A DNA stretch of 64,000 bases. Source: Macrostomum hystrix (lineage: Eukaryota > Platyhelminthes > Macrostomidae). Position numbers and translations under genes: made by a program. Positions 47,259-59,468 of this stretch are shown piece after piece. The notes under the pieces are model-generated. The model had not been told where the DNA came from. It made no database searches and was given only the letters and a program-made list of their open reading frames with translations. The stretch spans positions 4,066,501 to 4,130,500 of the forward strand of contig CATNEN010000008.1 in assembly GCA_950097015.1 (NCBI GenBank), read 5' to 3'. Every line of letters begins with the position of its first letter. Positions within the stretch are counted from its first letter, which is position 1.

Positions 47259-50200
47259 ATGAAGGTATGCTTGTTGCTTGTGTATGCATTTCTATAGAAT
47301 TTACATTGTAACACATATTCATGTTTCCTTGCCCCCTATCTCTTTGATTTTAGCGGGTATTTCATCTGCCACCAAAGTCCCATGGGAGTGGTGGGATAAC
47401 ATTTTCTTGGCAGAGAAGCATCGGTAATCTGATTGCCACCACAGGGTAAGAAAAACGTATGATATCTCGTACTTAATACATAAGAGGCGTTAGTTTTTTT
47501 ATAAAAGAAAAGCTCAAGTTTACTTTTCATTTCATAAAAAATTTGTGTAAAAAATTAATTATGCTAATATTTTCCTCAGCATCTCAATCCTTAATCTAAA
47601 AACACAGGAACGATCAGCGTTTGAATATCTACGACCGTCATGGTGAAGTAAAAGGTGAACTGAGTCTCAATGGGTAAGTTTTTGTCTAATAGACTGTTAG
47701 ATGCTTTTTATCACAAAAGCTTTTTTTGCTTTTTTGTATTGTTTCTGGTATTAACATAATCCCAATCCCAAATCCCAGAAATTGTACTGGCATGGACTGG
47801 AACAAGGATGGCGACTATCTGGCCGTCATTACAGACAGGAGCTCCATCATATTGCTCTGGGACGCTCACACTCTGCGGCTATACGAGATCGACAGCGGAT
47901 TTAAGTGAGTCTACTCGGGAATTCCGGTCTTCATATATATTGACCTCGAGTAGTTTGACCTCGAGTAAAAAACCGCTCTTTTTCCCAGAGATCCGCTGTC
48001 CTTTCTATCCTGGTCGGCAGTCGGTCCACAACTAGCGGTTGGCAGTACCAAGGGCAACCTGCTGTTGTACAATCATTCCACCTCGCGCAAGGTGCCAATC
48101 CTGGGCAAGCACAGTCGCAAAATTATCTGCGGCTGCTGGAGTGCTGAGAATCTACTAGCCCTTGGTAGCGAAGACCGGACTTTAACGGTCAGCAACTCGG
48201 ATGGCGACACGCTGAAGCAGACTAGCCTAAGAGATGTGCCCAGCCTGACACAATTCTCAGAGATGAAGAGTGACGAGCGCTCAGCAATGGGTGACAACAC
48301 CGTCTCCTGCGTGATTGGAGGGAAGACGCTATTCTTGTACAACCTGCAGGATCCTGAGAATCCAATTGAGTTGGCCTTTCAAGCCCGCTACGGACAAATA
48401 GTTGACTATAGGTGGTACGGCGATGGCTACATCATGATTGGTTTCTCTCAAGGCTACTTTGTCATCATCTCGACCCACATGAAGGAGATCGGACAGGTCG
48501 GTATAGAGAGGGACGTTGTTTCATAGCGGGTTTTAAAAGACAATAATTATCCCAAAAATTCATGCAGGAGCTATTCCAAGCACAGGATCACAAGAACAGC
48601 TTGAGCTCCGTGGCCATCTCAACCACTCTGGGACGCTGCGCTTCAGCTGGCGACGATAGGGTTCGAATCCGCGACCTCAAAGAGCCCAGCGACATCACGA
48701 GCATCATCACTTTGGAGGACGAGAAGAGCGTTGGTCGCGTTGAATGGACCGAGGACGGCCAACTGCTAGCTGTGGCCACTCCCAAAGGCAGTCTGCACAT
48801 CTTCCTGACCAAGCTGCCCATGTTGGGAGTCGCCTGTCAGACCAAAATCGCCTATTTGACTTCGCTGCTTGAAGTGACTCTTGTTGATCCAGTGGATTCT
48901 GTGAGCTTTGGCGCAGGACTAATTTGCACATTTTTTCGTGGGGAGGACATGGTTTGAGGGGATTGGTCAGTTAGAGAGATTGTTAGCAAGAAGAGAGGTA
49001 GTTGGTCAGGGAGTGAGGTGGTTGGCTAGGGAATGAGGCGATTGGCCAGGAAGTGGGGTGGTTGGTCAGTGAGGTGGTTGGATTGTCAGGGCGTGAGTGT
49101 ATTGGTGAGTGGCGAGGAGGTTAGAGAGAATTGGTGAGTGGGAACATTTCATTTTTATTTTATTTCATTACTGTCAGACTGTCGCAGCAAAGAATCTGCC
49201 AGTGGAGGTCGAGCCAACCTTCATTGGTTTGGGCCCCGATCACCTGGCTGTTGGCATGAACAATCGGGCCTGGTTCCACCGGATTTCCGACGCCGGTGAG
49301 CGACTGCTCAATTTTGAATTGAATAAAAAAGTATTTTATACTTCTCGAAAATCAGGTTTATTTAAAACGAAAGCGCAAAACCAACCCAGGCATTGTGCCG
49401 CAGTCAAGCGAGGAATACCTCGGCACCGTCAGCTCCGTTAAACTCAACTCGGAGTACGCTGCTGCGCTGTTTGAAGGGAAAATAATGCTGCACGTGGTGA
49501 GTGAGCGGTCCGGCTTCACATTGCTAAGGCATTGTTAGTCTCTGATCAATAATTCTGGTCAAATAAACTTTCACAACTCAATCAGTACGGCACAGAAGTG
49601 TCCAAACTAAACAGCAGTGGACGCAGCAGCTATCGAACTTTGAAGGCCAGGGTAAAATTAAGCCGCTTTAGAGTCCAAATTTAGGAATATTATTTCCTGT
49701 ACAAGTCGATTCTGTAATCGATAGTGAATTTAGTGCAAATTTTTAAGAAATGTTGTCTCCAAAAAATCTGATTTCCTAGTAAACTATTTAGATTGCATCG
49801 TTTACCTTCTCTATTTGCAATCATCGAACAGAATGTCTCCCTATTATAGAAACAAAGCGAATTTAATTGATTAAAACAAAACATTTACCTGGCTGGTCCG
49901 AAGCTAAAATTAAAGAAACACACGCAACTGATTATGAGAGAAACAAAAAATAAGCTGCAATTTAATTGTTCGCACTTTATAAACCGTTTAATGCAACCAC
50001 CTGACTGTGTTTACTTCTGTGTCTTGTGGGAATATTTATTTATAATTTTTTTCTGCTAATGCGAATTTCATTGCGTTGACTCAGCATTATTGGTAGAGAG
50101 ATTGGGTAGGGATCAGTGGGGATTGGGTAGGGATCAGTGGAAATTGGGTAGGGATCTGTGGGGATTGGGTAGGGATCTGTGGGGATTGGGTAGGGATCTG

Positions 50201-53200
50201 TGGGGATTGGGTAGGGATCTGTGGGGATTGGGTAGGGATCTGTGGAGATTGGGTAGGGATCTGTGGGGATTGGGTAGGGATCTGTGGGGATTGGGTAGGG
50301 ATCTGTGGGGATTGGGTAGGGATCTGTGGGGATTGGGTAGGGATCTGTGGGGATTGGGTAGGGATCTGTGGGGATTGGGTAGGGATCTGTGGAGATTGGG
50401 AAGAGATCAGTGGAAATTGGGTAGGGATCTGTGGGGATTGGGTAGGGATCTGTGGGGATTGGGTAGGGATCTGTGGAGATTGGGAAGAGATCAGTGGAAA
50501 TTGGGTAGGGATCTGTGGGGATTGGGTAGGGATCTGTGGGGATTGGGTAGGGATCTGTGGGGATTGGGTAGGGATCTGTGGAGATTGGGTAGGGATCTGT
50601 GGGGATTGGGTAGGGATCTGTGGGGATTGGGTAGGGATCTGTGGGGATTGGGTAGGGATCTGTGGGGATTGGGTAGGGATCTGTGGAGATTGGGTAGGGA
50701 TCTGTGGGGATTGGGTAGGGATCTGTGGGGATTGGGTAGGGATCTGTGGGGATTGGGTAGGGATCAACATAAATTATTTTCATAGAAATACGAAAGCATA
50801 CATGTTGCTCGAAATGAGATTTGAAGATGTGAAAAGTTTTGTTTCATGCTGATTTTTCATAGAAATCGCAAATGCACATTGTCCTTTGTGTTCTTCCCCA
50901 GATGCTCTTGAACTATTTTTCTCCCAAATCATGATCTTGTGATCTGTGTGAATGCAATTCTGAGCACTGGCTATCGAATCTATTTATTAGTTTTATTCAT
51001 TCTTTTAATTACCAAAAACAACTAAAAATAAAAACTTAGGGATTTCTTGTTTGATCCTCAATCTGCAGATCGAAGGCGAATCGACCGGAGCCAAGGATGA
51101 AGAGCGGGAGAGGCGCCTGTTCCCGGACAAGAATCTGGGCAACATGCGAATCACCTGTCATGAGCTCACACCAGACTTTCTCATCTTTGGCACCGATGTG
51201 AGTCACATCTGTGGTTTTTTGTGGATGAAAAGGCTTTTAAAATTAATGTTTTCTATAAGTTGCGATTCTTAGAATGATAAATAACGTTTCTTAGAATTCA
51301 CAATTCTAAGAATTTTAGATTTTTAAAATTTAGAACTTACGTTTCTTAGAATATACGATTCTTGGAATTTGAGATCACGGTTCGAAAAATTATCGACTCG
51401 AAGAATTTACAAAAAGAATTTTTTTAGGAATTTTAAAGTCAAAATTGTTAGAAGTATAGATGTTTAGTATTTTTAATGATTCTTGGGATTAAAAAACCTG
51501 AGAACTGACTGTTTATTGAATAACGAATTCTTACAATTTGTGGCGTATACTAAACTCAACGGTTTGAATTATAGATTTTATTAGCTGTTTAATTAATTGA
51601 TGCATTGAACTAAACACTAACCATTAGGTGAATGAATGACTCACTTGAAAATACATTCCACAGACTGGCTGCGTCTATTTCTTCTACATGGAAGACTGGG
51701 ACTTCTCTCACGACATCAAGCACACCTGCGGAATTAAGAAGATCTTTCCGAATCTATACGGCACCCGGGTCATCATCTTCGACGATCGCGGCGAAGCGTT
51801 TGTGTGTAATCCAGTAAGAAAACCCTTCGTTTTTGATTGGTTGCTATCTTTAGAACAGTGGTTAGGGAGAGAAGTGTATGCATAACTGGGTTGTGCAGTG
51901 AGGGAAGGGCGCAGATAAAATGTAATGTACATTTGTGTGTACGTAAATGATAGTGGTTTAATTTTGTAAGAAAACCGTCCGTTTTTTACTGGTTGCTATT
52001 TATAGAATACCGTTAGGGATAGAAGTAAATGCATGACAAGGGGGTGTAGTGAGGGAAGGGCGCAGATATCAATGTACGTAATAGAGTGTACGTACACGAT
52101 GGAAAAACATTTCAGCTGAACGATCACATGATTCCAATACCGAACTTCAATGCGCGCACAACAGGAGCTATGTGGGACCAGAACTTCAACGATCAGGTGA
52201 AAGTAGACTTTCTTTATTGTGAAATTATTGTTTATTTGCAACTTAAACGTCATTTGGAACTTCATGTTATGCTCCATATAATTTTTTTCATGAGAAAAGT
52301 TACACAAAATTCACGCAGAATTTATTCGTGACTACCACTGACGTGTCCATTGATGCTTATTACATGGAAGACGCTGTTCAAGGTAAATTGCCGGCCTTTG
52401 GTCCCAAACTAACCCACATTGTCTGATGAGCAGAAAGGTAAAGTAAAGAAGATTAAAAAGCAATGTGAAAATGTTCTAATTAATCTTGAAATTTCTTTGA
52501 GAACGATTGTATTCTGATGTTTTTTCTTTCTCGCTCATCGGACAATCTGAGTGCGGTTTGGTCTGACGCTTTGTGTTGCAAAAAACTAAACCTGATTTGG
52601 CTTTTGGTATTGTTGATATTAAACCGATAATTTTACTGTTGCCTTAGTTAATCATCGCAAGTAATAACCAAGTCCATTGCGTAGTTAAAATGGTAACCAT
52701 AGTAAAATTCTACGAGTATATTATTGCTTCTAATGTTCGCAACTAACCAATACGTGACTATAACATATTTTTTACAAATTCGTTGATTAATTGTTGTTTT
52801 AATGAATCAATATAAATTGATTTTGATTCGTTAATTAAAGTCTTTACCACGCAATGGTGGCAGGCCACAAAATAGTCCCATTTTTGTTTGTGACCGCTGT
52901 CTGTTAATGGCATGTGTCTGTGTTTGTGTTTGCGTAAATGAAGTTTACAAAAAGTCAAAATGTACTTTTAGTAGTGAAATAAAAAAATCTGTCAAATAAA
53001 AAAATCACAAAAGCCTGGCACAAAATAACAAAACAGGAAGTTTTCATCACATTCGACGACCAAAACGTCTTCACCCACCTGTTGGTGACTGACGCTTCGG
53101 GTATGAGTAACGGAGCACCTGTCAATCAACGCTCCTCGGATGGCGAGGCCAGCTTTATTGGCGGCGGCAGGCAGCCAGGGGCGACCCGCTCCGTCCAGGG

Positions 53201-56200
53201 GATCAGTAAGGAACATAAGTTTTAGGAATTAACTCAGTATACAGGGCCGATATGTATTGAAAAAGTCGAAAATAATTTCCTTTTTAATTGAAACTTGGGC
53301 AAGAAAGAAGCAGATTCAGAAAAAAAAATTTTACAGCTTTACACAAGGAAGCAAATCATTGCACCTGGACTGAGATTCGAACTCCCGACCTCTTGATCAG
53401 CTCTAAGCTCTAACCACTGCGACACCCACCCCACCCCAACCCCAACCCGACTCTTAATTAGGTCGAAAAGTAGATCTATAATATATACAGCCAATAAGCC
53501 TACAAATATTCCATTAAGAAGCATGGCATAAATAAAGAAGTATAATTTGCGGCCTATATGTATAGAAAATGTATATCAGCATTTGCATTGAAATAAAAGT
53601 CAGAAAAGTTCAATCAGCTCCGTAAGTATAATTCCCAGCGACTAGAATCTTTGTCTAAATTTTTCTTCGAAATCTCTACAAAATGGAGCTTTATGTACAT
53701 TATTTTTTTCTTTCTCTTTTCTGCTTCTATTGAAAAAAAGTTATCATTTCTCTGCTTGAAATGTTTTTTATAAGAAAATTAATTTATCTTCATTTTCAGA
53801 TAGTTTATTCAATATTTGGTCTTTAAACTACCACGAGGCTTTGTCATTTGAGACATTGCTAAAATCACTCGTACATGAATCGTGTGCACTGCTTTACATT
53901 ATCTTGTTGTTGTTAACACACACGAAAGTGGCCTGATATTCTAGAACCTGTCTCATTTGATTTTTGTTTAGTTTTTTAAGAGACGACGTCAAATGACGAT
54001 ATTTTCATACGAACCAATCAAAGCAAAGAACATAGGCTATTTTTAGAACAAATTTCCAAGAGATAATGTCGGATGACGCAACTTTCGCATTAACCAATCA
54101 GAATGGAGAAGGGTAGGCTATTTTTAGAACAAATGAAAACCCTCCCCCCCAACCCAACGCTAACCCCTGGCTAGGTCCAGTATGCGAGCACATCTGCACC
54201 ACCAAGCTGCCCTATGATCATTCGCCCCTGCTGCTCAATGGCGGCCAGGTGTACATGCACAATCAGGGTGGCAAATTGGCCAGCATGCTTCTGGGCTCTC
54301 ACAGCTACCTTGACTCGCTAGACAAGCTGGATGAATTGTCCGTAAAGGAGGTGAGTTCGATGGCTTATCAACCATTTTTAACATGCTAATATCGCTGCAC
54401 CGCAAATGAAACCAACCCAGATGCAGGCCATGTTTGCTCTGGCTGTGAAGGCCCGCCGCTTCAAGGACGCCTGGATCCTGGCTGAGCACATGGACAGTCA
54501 GGAGCGCTGGTGCGAGTTAGCCAGAGCCACACTCACCAGTCTGGACATTCCTCTGGGTGAGTTGATGGCAGAGACTATGTCGAGCGATTATTCGCCTCGT
54601 AATCTAAGATTGAGTACTTTGCTCAAGGATTAAGGTTAAGATTGTGGTTCTTCAGTTTACCCTGGTCGATGATTTTTCGGAATTCATTGGCGTCCCGAAA
54701 GAATCAAATTTTCGTTTTTTTTTCTGTTTTTCCATAAGTAATTTAGCATTAAATCTGTGGACTTCTCGCAATTTTCACGATTTTTTGTTTATCTCTTGAA
54801 TGCGTAAATTTTTTCCGGGTTTGTCGTTATAATGATGTCAATGCCAATGTCAAAGTTAATGTCTATATTCTGGATTTTCGTTCTTTTATTATTATTTGCG
54901 TGTTACAGTTTCTTATTAGCCGAAATTTTCTACAGAATGAACATAAATATAATGTGATGGATTATTTTGGTTATATTCGTTTTTCAGGAGAGCTGCGGGC
55001 ACATGCCACATCATTTGGTGATTAGTAGAAACGAGGAGGCAATTCTGCCCATTTAGCTGACTCCTGAGCACTCACGCACACAGATACCGTACGCAGGCAC
55101 ACACTCACACAGGTGTGTATATCTGCCCTGACTTTCTCATTGTCAGTCAGTGTACACTCTCACTGTGCGTTCGAGATTGGCCTTCAAGGGCTTGAATTGC
55201 ACGACAAGCCCCAGAGCCGCCCAAAATGAATGTGGCCTCTACGCGGAATCGAGCTCAGGGACCTTGGTGCTCTGCCACTCACCTCCTTTATTTGATGTAT
55301 TGCATACTTGTCCACTTACAACATGCAAGTTTCCACTTTTGCTGCCGCAACAGCAATTCGTCTCTACCGCGAGATGGGCGACGTCGGCATGGTGATGGCC
55401 CTGCAGAAGATCGAGGCTCACGAGGATCGCAATCTGCTAGCGGGCTACGCTGCCATGTTTCTGGAGCAGTTCGACCTCGCCCAGGATCTGTTCCTGGCCT
55501 CCTCAGCCCCTGTGGCGGCCCTGGATGTGAGCTCCTCACTTGTTCTCATGATATCATGACTCAAAACTGTCAAAAGTGCATCAATGCGAGACTGTCAAAT
55601 TCAACAGATGCGTCGCGACCTTCTCCACTGGGACTCGGCACTGCAGTTGGCCAAAGCTCTGGCCCCGGAAGAGATACCGTTCATCTCCAAGGAGTATGCT
55701 CAACAGCTTGAGTTCACCGGCGACTATGTTAACGGCCTCATGCACTTTGAGAAGGGCCTAACTCGGGATCCCAAACACCTGGACCACGACGAGGCCTGCA
55801 TGGCTGGCGTCGCACGCGTGGCTCTGCGATTGGGTGACTCAAAACGGGGAGTAGCGATTGCGACTCAGAGCAAGAACAAATTCCTTAAGCGTGACTGCGC
55901 CGGAATTCTTGAGAACATGCGGGTGAGACTGCTGGATTGATTGGGCTGCTGCTAACGTAGGGCTGGAGTTGGGAGTGAGGTTGGTGTTTTGAGTGAGGCG
56001 GGTGTTGGGAGTGAGACGGGTGTTGGGGGTGAGGCGGGTGTTGGGAGTGAGGCGGGTGTTGGGAGTGAGGCGGGTGTTGGGAGTGAGACGGGTGTTGGGG
56101 GTGAGGCGGGGCTTGGCGGTGAGGTTGGTGTTGGGAGTGAAGCGGGTGTTGGGGGTGAGACGGGTGTTGGTAGTGAGTCGGGTGTTGGTGGTGAGGCGGT

Positions 56201-58231
56201 TGTTAGGTGTGAGATGGGCGTTGTGAGTGAGGTTGCTGTTGGAATGATGTCGTGCCAAAGTTGGCTTAAAATTCCTTTAACCCTATCAACCTGTAGCAAT
56301 GGCAGGAGGCCGCCACCCTTTACGAGCAAGCAGGCTTCTACGACAAAGCTGTTGCTGTGTACCTTCGCTCTAAGAATCTGAGCAAAGTGGGAGAACTCCT
56401 GCCGTATGTGACCTCGCCCAAGCTGCATCTGCAGTACGCGAAGGCTCGCGAAGCCGAAGGTCGTTTTCGCGACGCCGTGGAAGCCTACAAAACAGCGAAG
56501 GAGTGGGAGAGCGTGATTCGGGTGTGCCTGGATCACCTGAGCGATCCCGAGCAGGCGGTTCGAGTCGTGCGCGAGTCCGGCTCCATCGAGGGCGCCAAAC
56601 TCGTAGCCAACTTCTTCATCAAACTGTCCGACTACAGCTCAGCTATCCAGTTCCTGGTGATGTCCAAGTGCCTCACTGAGGCCTTTCAGCTGGCCCAGAA
56701 GCACGGCCAGATGGAGACCTACGCTGAGATCATCGGCGAGGACGGGGCCACCGTCGAGGACTATCTGAGCATAGCCAAGCACTTTGAGAACGACAAGAAC
56801 AGCTACTTGGCGGGAAAGTTCTACCTGCTGGCCGGGCAGTACGAGAGAGCGCTCAAACATTTCTTCCGAGTGCCCTACAAAGACTCGGGTGAGCAGAACT
56901 GGGACTGAAGGAGTGGAGCATGAGCATGAGACAAGATGAGATCAGGATGAAACCTATTTATCCCCAATCAAAACCCATCAAGGCGACAACAAGGCCCTCG
57001 ACCTGGCCATCGAGGCGGTCGGCCGCGCTCAGGACGAGAAGCTGACCAACCAGCTCATCGAGTTCCTCATGATGGAGGACGAGCGCAGCGGGCCGAAGGA
57101 CGCCAAGTATCTGTTCAAGCTGTATATGGCGCTGAAGCAGTTCAGGGAGGCGGCCAGGACGGCCGTGATCATCGCCCGCGAGGAGCAGAACGCAGGGAAT
57201 TACCGGGTTGCTCACGACCTGCTGTTCGGCATGATGCAGCAGCTGCGCCAGAATCACATCAAAGTGCCCGCTGAGCTGGAGGCGTCCATGCTGCTGCTGC
57301 ACTCTTACATCATCGCCAGGATGCACATTCGCCGGGGCGACCATCTGGCGGGTGCCAGGCTGCTGGTCCGAGTCGCCGAGTCCATCTCCCGGTTCCCGGC
57401 CCACGTGGTTCCAATCCTGACTAGCACGGTGGTCGAATGCCAGCGATCCGGCCTGAAGTCCTCGGCGTTCAGCTACGCATCCATGCTAGTCAGGCCCGAG
57501 TACAAGGACCAGGTAGATCTCAAACTCAGGAAAAAGATTGAGACCATTGTTCGGCGACCGGAAAAGACGGAGCTGGAGGACGATCAGACCCCCTGCCCGT
57601 ACTGCGGCACCCAGTTGCCGAGCATGGAGCTCCAGTGTCAGCACTGCAGGAACAACATTCCTTACTGCATCGTCTCTGTGAGCTGATCCTAGGATTTGAC
57701 TTGTTGCTGCCGGGAAATATTATTATTCAATAAGTTTAGCTTCATTTTTCTTCAATTGCTGATTTTCTCTTTCAGGGCAAGCACATGCTGAAGGGAGATT
57801 TCTCCTATTGTCCAAACTGCGACTTCCCGGCACTGTTCTCCCAGATGCAGAGGTGAGAGAATTGTAATGACTGAAGGTACTGTAGGACATATTCAACTGA
57901 CAACATATCTTTATGAACCCACTCCTCTGTGACCCCATTCTTAAATGATCCCACTCCATTATGATCCCCTATTATGATCGCCTATTATGATCCCCTATTA
58001 TGATCCATTAGGATCCCATTTCTTCATGATCGCATAACCAAATGGTCCTATTTTCTCATTCTCCCTTAAATCTACTGATCCCTATCCACGAAGATCCCAC
58101 CAATCTTCTGATCCCACAGCCACCTGGAGTCTGATCCCAACTGCCCAATGTGCTCAAGTCAAGTGGACCGCGATAAAGTCACCAGGGCATTGGATGTTGA
58201 CAAGTACTTGAATCCAAAGTACGAACAGTGA
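47259..58231 (+). CDS. WDR19: WDR19 / IFT144, complete, 20-exon model
   Basis: IFT144 is an IFT-A subunit needed for retrograde transport and membrane-protein entry in cilia. Exons: 47259-47264, 47354-47445, 47608-47673, 47779-47904, 47989-48496, 48568-48900, 49178-49295, 49390-49496, 51069-51197, 51664-51813, 52116-52196, one of 52319-52382 or 53037-53100, 54175-54350, 54421-54556, 55354-55526, 55608-55922, 56297-56888, 56983-57677, 57776-57852, 58120-58231. Phases agree throughout, giving about 1351 residues (vertebrates about 1342). The N-terminal half forms WD40 propellers ([20 protein letters not shown]). The C-terminal half has TPR-like helices ([42 protein letters not shown]). The end carries paired zinc-type motifs CPYC, CQHC, CPNC and CPMC. 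The first coding exon holds only Met-Lys. The donor at 48497 (GTCGGT) is weak. The start has A at -3. Confidence 0.95.
49497..51068. other. WDR19 intron with a G-rich array
   Basis: Unique AT-rich DNA at 49500-50090 and 50775-51068 surrounds the 21-bp array. No alternative exon is evident. Confidence 0.6.
50095..50765 (+). repeat. 21-bp G-rich minisatellite (~32 copies) with G-quadruplex motif
   Basis: GATTGGGTAGGGATCTGTGGG, with GGA or AAA variants of the last G run. Every unit supplies three G-runs with loops of 2, 6 and 3 bases, matching the G3+N1-7 rule for quadruplexes many times over. The G-rich strand is the WDR19 coding (RNA-like) strand. Confidence 0.92.
51814..52115 (+). repeat. 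WDR19 intron made of two ~150-bp tandem copies, donor included
   Basis: Copy 1 begins at the real donor (GTAAGAAAACC at 51814) and copy 2 with GTAAGAAAACCGTCC near 51967. Both continue TGGTTGCTAT, TTAGGGA, GTGAGGGAAGGGCGCAGATA and TGTACGTA. The donor itself is therefore duplicated inside the intron. Confidence 0.88.
52319..52382 (+). CDS. WDR19: WDR19 alternative exon A
   Basis: 64 bases between CACGCAG and GTAAAT, phase 0 in and phase 1 out. It reads [21 protein letters not shown]. It fits the propeller segment that in vertebrate WDR19 reads (from memory) GVFIAYDDDKVYTYV...DTIQG; the EDAVQG end is especially close. Exon B has the same length and phases and fits the same segment. Confidence 0.7.
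52383..53036 (+). other. Intron between the two alternative WDR19 exons
   Basis: 654 bases of unique AT-rich sequence. A possible home for competing RNA structures, but none was identified by eye. Confidence 0.5.
53037..53205 (+). CDS. WDR19: WDR19 alternative exon B, with two possible donors
   Basis: Starts after AACAG in phase 0. The short form (53037-53100, 64 bases) reads [21 protein letters not shown] and ends at GTATGA in phase 1. The frame stays open past it for 35 codons (Gly/Ser/Arg-rich) to a stronger donor GTAAGG after 53205, again phase 1. The EVFITFDD start resembles the vertebrate GVFIAYDD stretch. Splicing A directly to B would shift the frame and reach a TGA after 18 codons, so A and B cannot both be used. 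Confidence 0.7.
53206..54174. other. WDR19 intron with a SINE and a 78-bp duplication
   Basis: Contains the tRNA-derived SINE at 53345-53445. Two ~78-bp tandem copies near 53970-54140 are marked by GTCAAATGACG/GTCGGATGACG, AACCAATCA and GGCTATTTTTAGAACAAAT. Confidence 0.7.
53345..53445 (-). mobile_element. tRNA-derived SINE head
   Basis: The minus strand reads GTGTCGCAGTGGTTAGAGC (A-box-like) and, about 35 bases later, GGGAGTTCGAATCTCA (B-box-like), the RNA polymerase III promoter arrangement of tRNA SINEs. The acceptor-stem ends do not pair, so it is not a functional tRNA gene. Confidence 0.65.
54557..55353. other. WDR19 intron
   Basis: AT-rich unique sequence. At about 55195-55290 a minus-strand stretch with GGCAGAGCACC and GAGCTCGATTCC may be another, decayed tRNA-derived SINE. 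Confidence 0.45.
55958..56235 (+). repeat. 18-bp minisatellite in a WDR19 intron (GTTGGGAGTGAGGCGGGT)
   Basis: About fifteen copies starting some 35 bases after the donor at 55923 (GTGAGA). Each unit contains GTGAGG or GTGAGA, i.e. a copy of the donor core. Confidence 0.9.
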
Positions 58232-59468
58232 TTGATTCAACAACCGGGCACATTTGAGTTGATTTTTCAGACCACGAGAACAAATTAATTCTTAAGCTTT
58301 TCTCTGTCTCGATTATTATCTGTTTTTGCTTTGTCTTTTTCTTTAAAGGCACATAAAATTTTGGAAAATGAAAACGTTTTACTTAACAGTTGACAGCATG
58401 CACGCAAACCCGTACTGAGAGTAGCATGGCTGGAACAAAAATACGACCGGAGGGTGTTTCTGTATTGTAGTGATAGAGATTTTCTCGAACCTTATTGGCG
58501 AATGTCAAAATTCATTTGTTTTACTTTTTAAGTTCTACTTATTTTCCTTAAAACTCTACTCACTATTCAACTTGTGCAACAAACTGAGTCTAATATTGCT
58601 GCTTCTACTGCGGATAATATGGTATCAGGTTATTTGTAAACCTCTTGTCTTTACAAGACTAAATTACAAGTTACTAATTACAACCTTGCAACATTATTTA
58701 ATATGTTATCTAAAAAACTAATATTCGTAGAAACTTAAACATAAAAAATTTGAATAACAAAGCAAAACAGTCTAGTTTCCTAAAGCAAATATTTGTTAAA
58801 ATGAACTTTTGTTTAACTGCCTGAATGGTTGAATTCAAATTTTATTGTTTACCCATGGCTGAGACTTATAATTGGAAATTATCTTTTGATTCCTTATTTA
58901 GTTACTGGGCTAGTTATTTAGTAGCTAAAGTGAATTTTATAGGTTCATGGCGTTTAACACCGCATTGTTGAAAACCTCGAGACCAACAAAAGTCACACTG
59001 GAAAAGCTATTTCAAGAGACCCGTGTGAAAATATTTCTCGCAATATCGCCCACCCCAGCCTCCGCCGGCCTCTCCAGCACACCCACCCCACTCCGCCAAT
59101 AGCATTCTTTCCTTATTGCAGCCTTCGCACCCAGTCGTCAAATCTTTGGATGAAAAAAAATACTGAGCTGGCCTCTGAAAACCCGACAGATGTACTGAGA
59201 AATAGGGTGAGGGAGAGAGATTGAGACGCGAAAGCGTCAGAGGTCTCAGAAATCTCTTCTTTAGTTCGCGACAGCAAGCAAGCCTAATGGGTGGTGGGGT
59301 TGAGCAGCTGCTGAGTACATCTTGCCTAATAAAAACTATTATAGTATTAAAATGCACCGACAAGGAGAGACAGCGAGGCAGAAACGCCCTCATCTGTGAA
59401 GCGAACTTGACTGAGAATTGAAGCTCGAAGCCCCAACAGGGATCTGCATTTCCCCCCCGCGATTTTCA
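58232..59468. other. WDR19 3' UTR and PHLPP 5' flank
   Basis: Unique sequence, AT-rich to about 58980 and more GC-rich after it, likely PHLPP promoter and 5' UTR. No canonical AATAAA was found soon after the WDR19 stop. Small frames at 59007-59421 have no family. Confidence 0.5.

Noticed and set aside
53339-53524. 61-codon minus-strand frame with [20 protein letters not shown]
   Set aside because: This is the familiar translation of a tRNA-derived SINE, not a protein gene.
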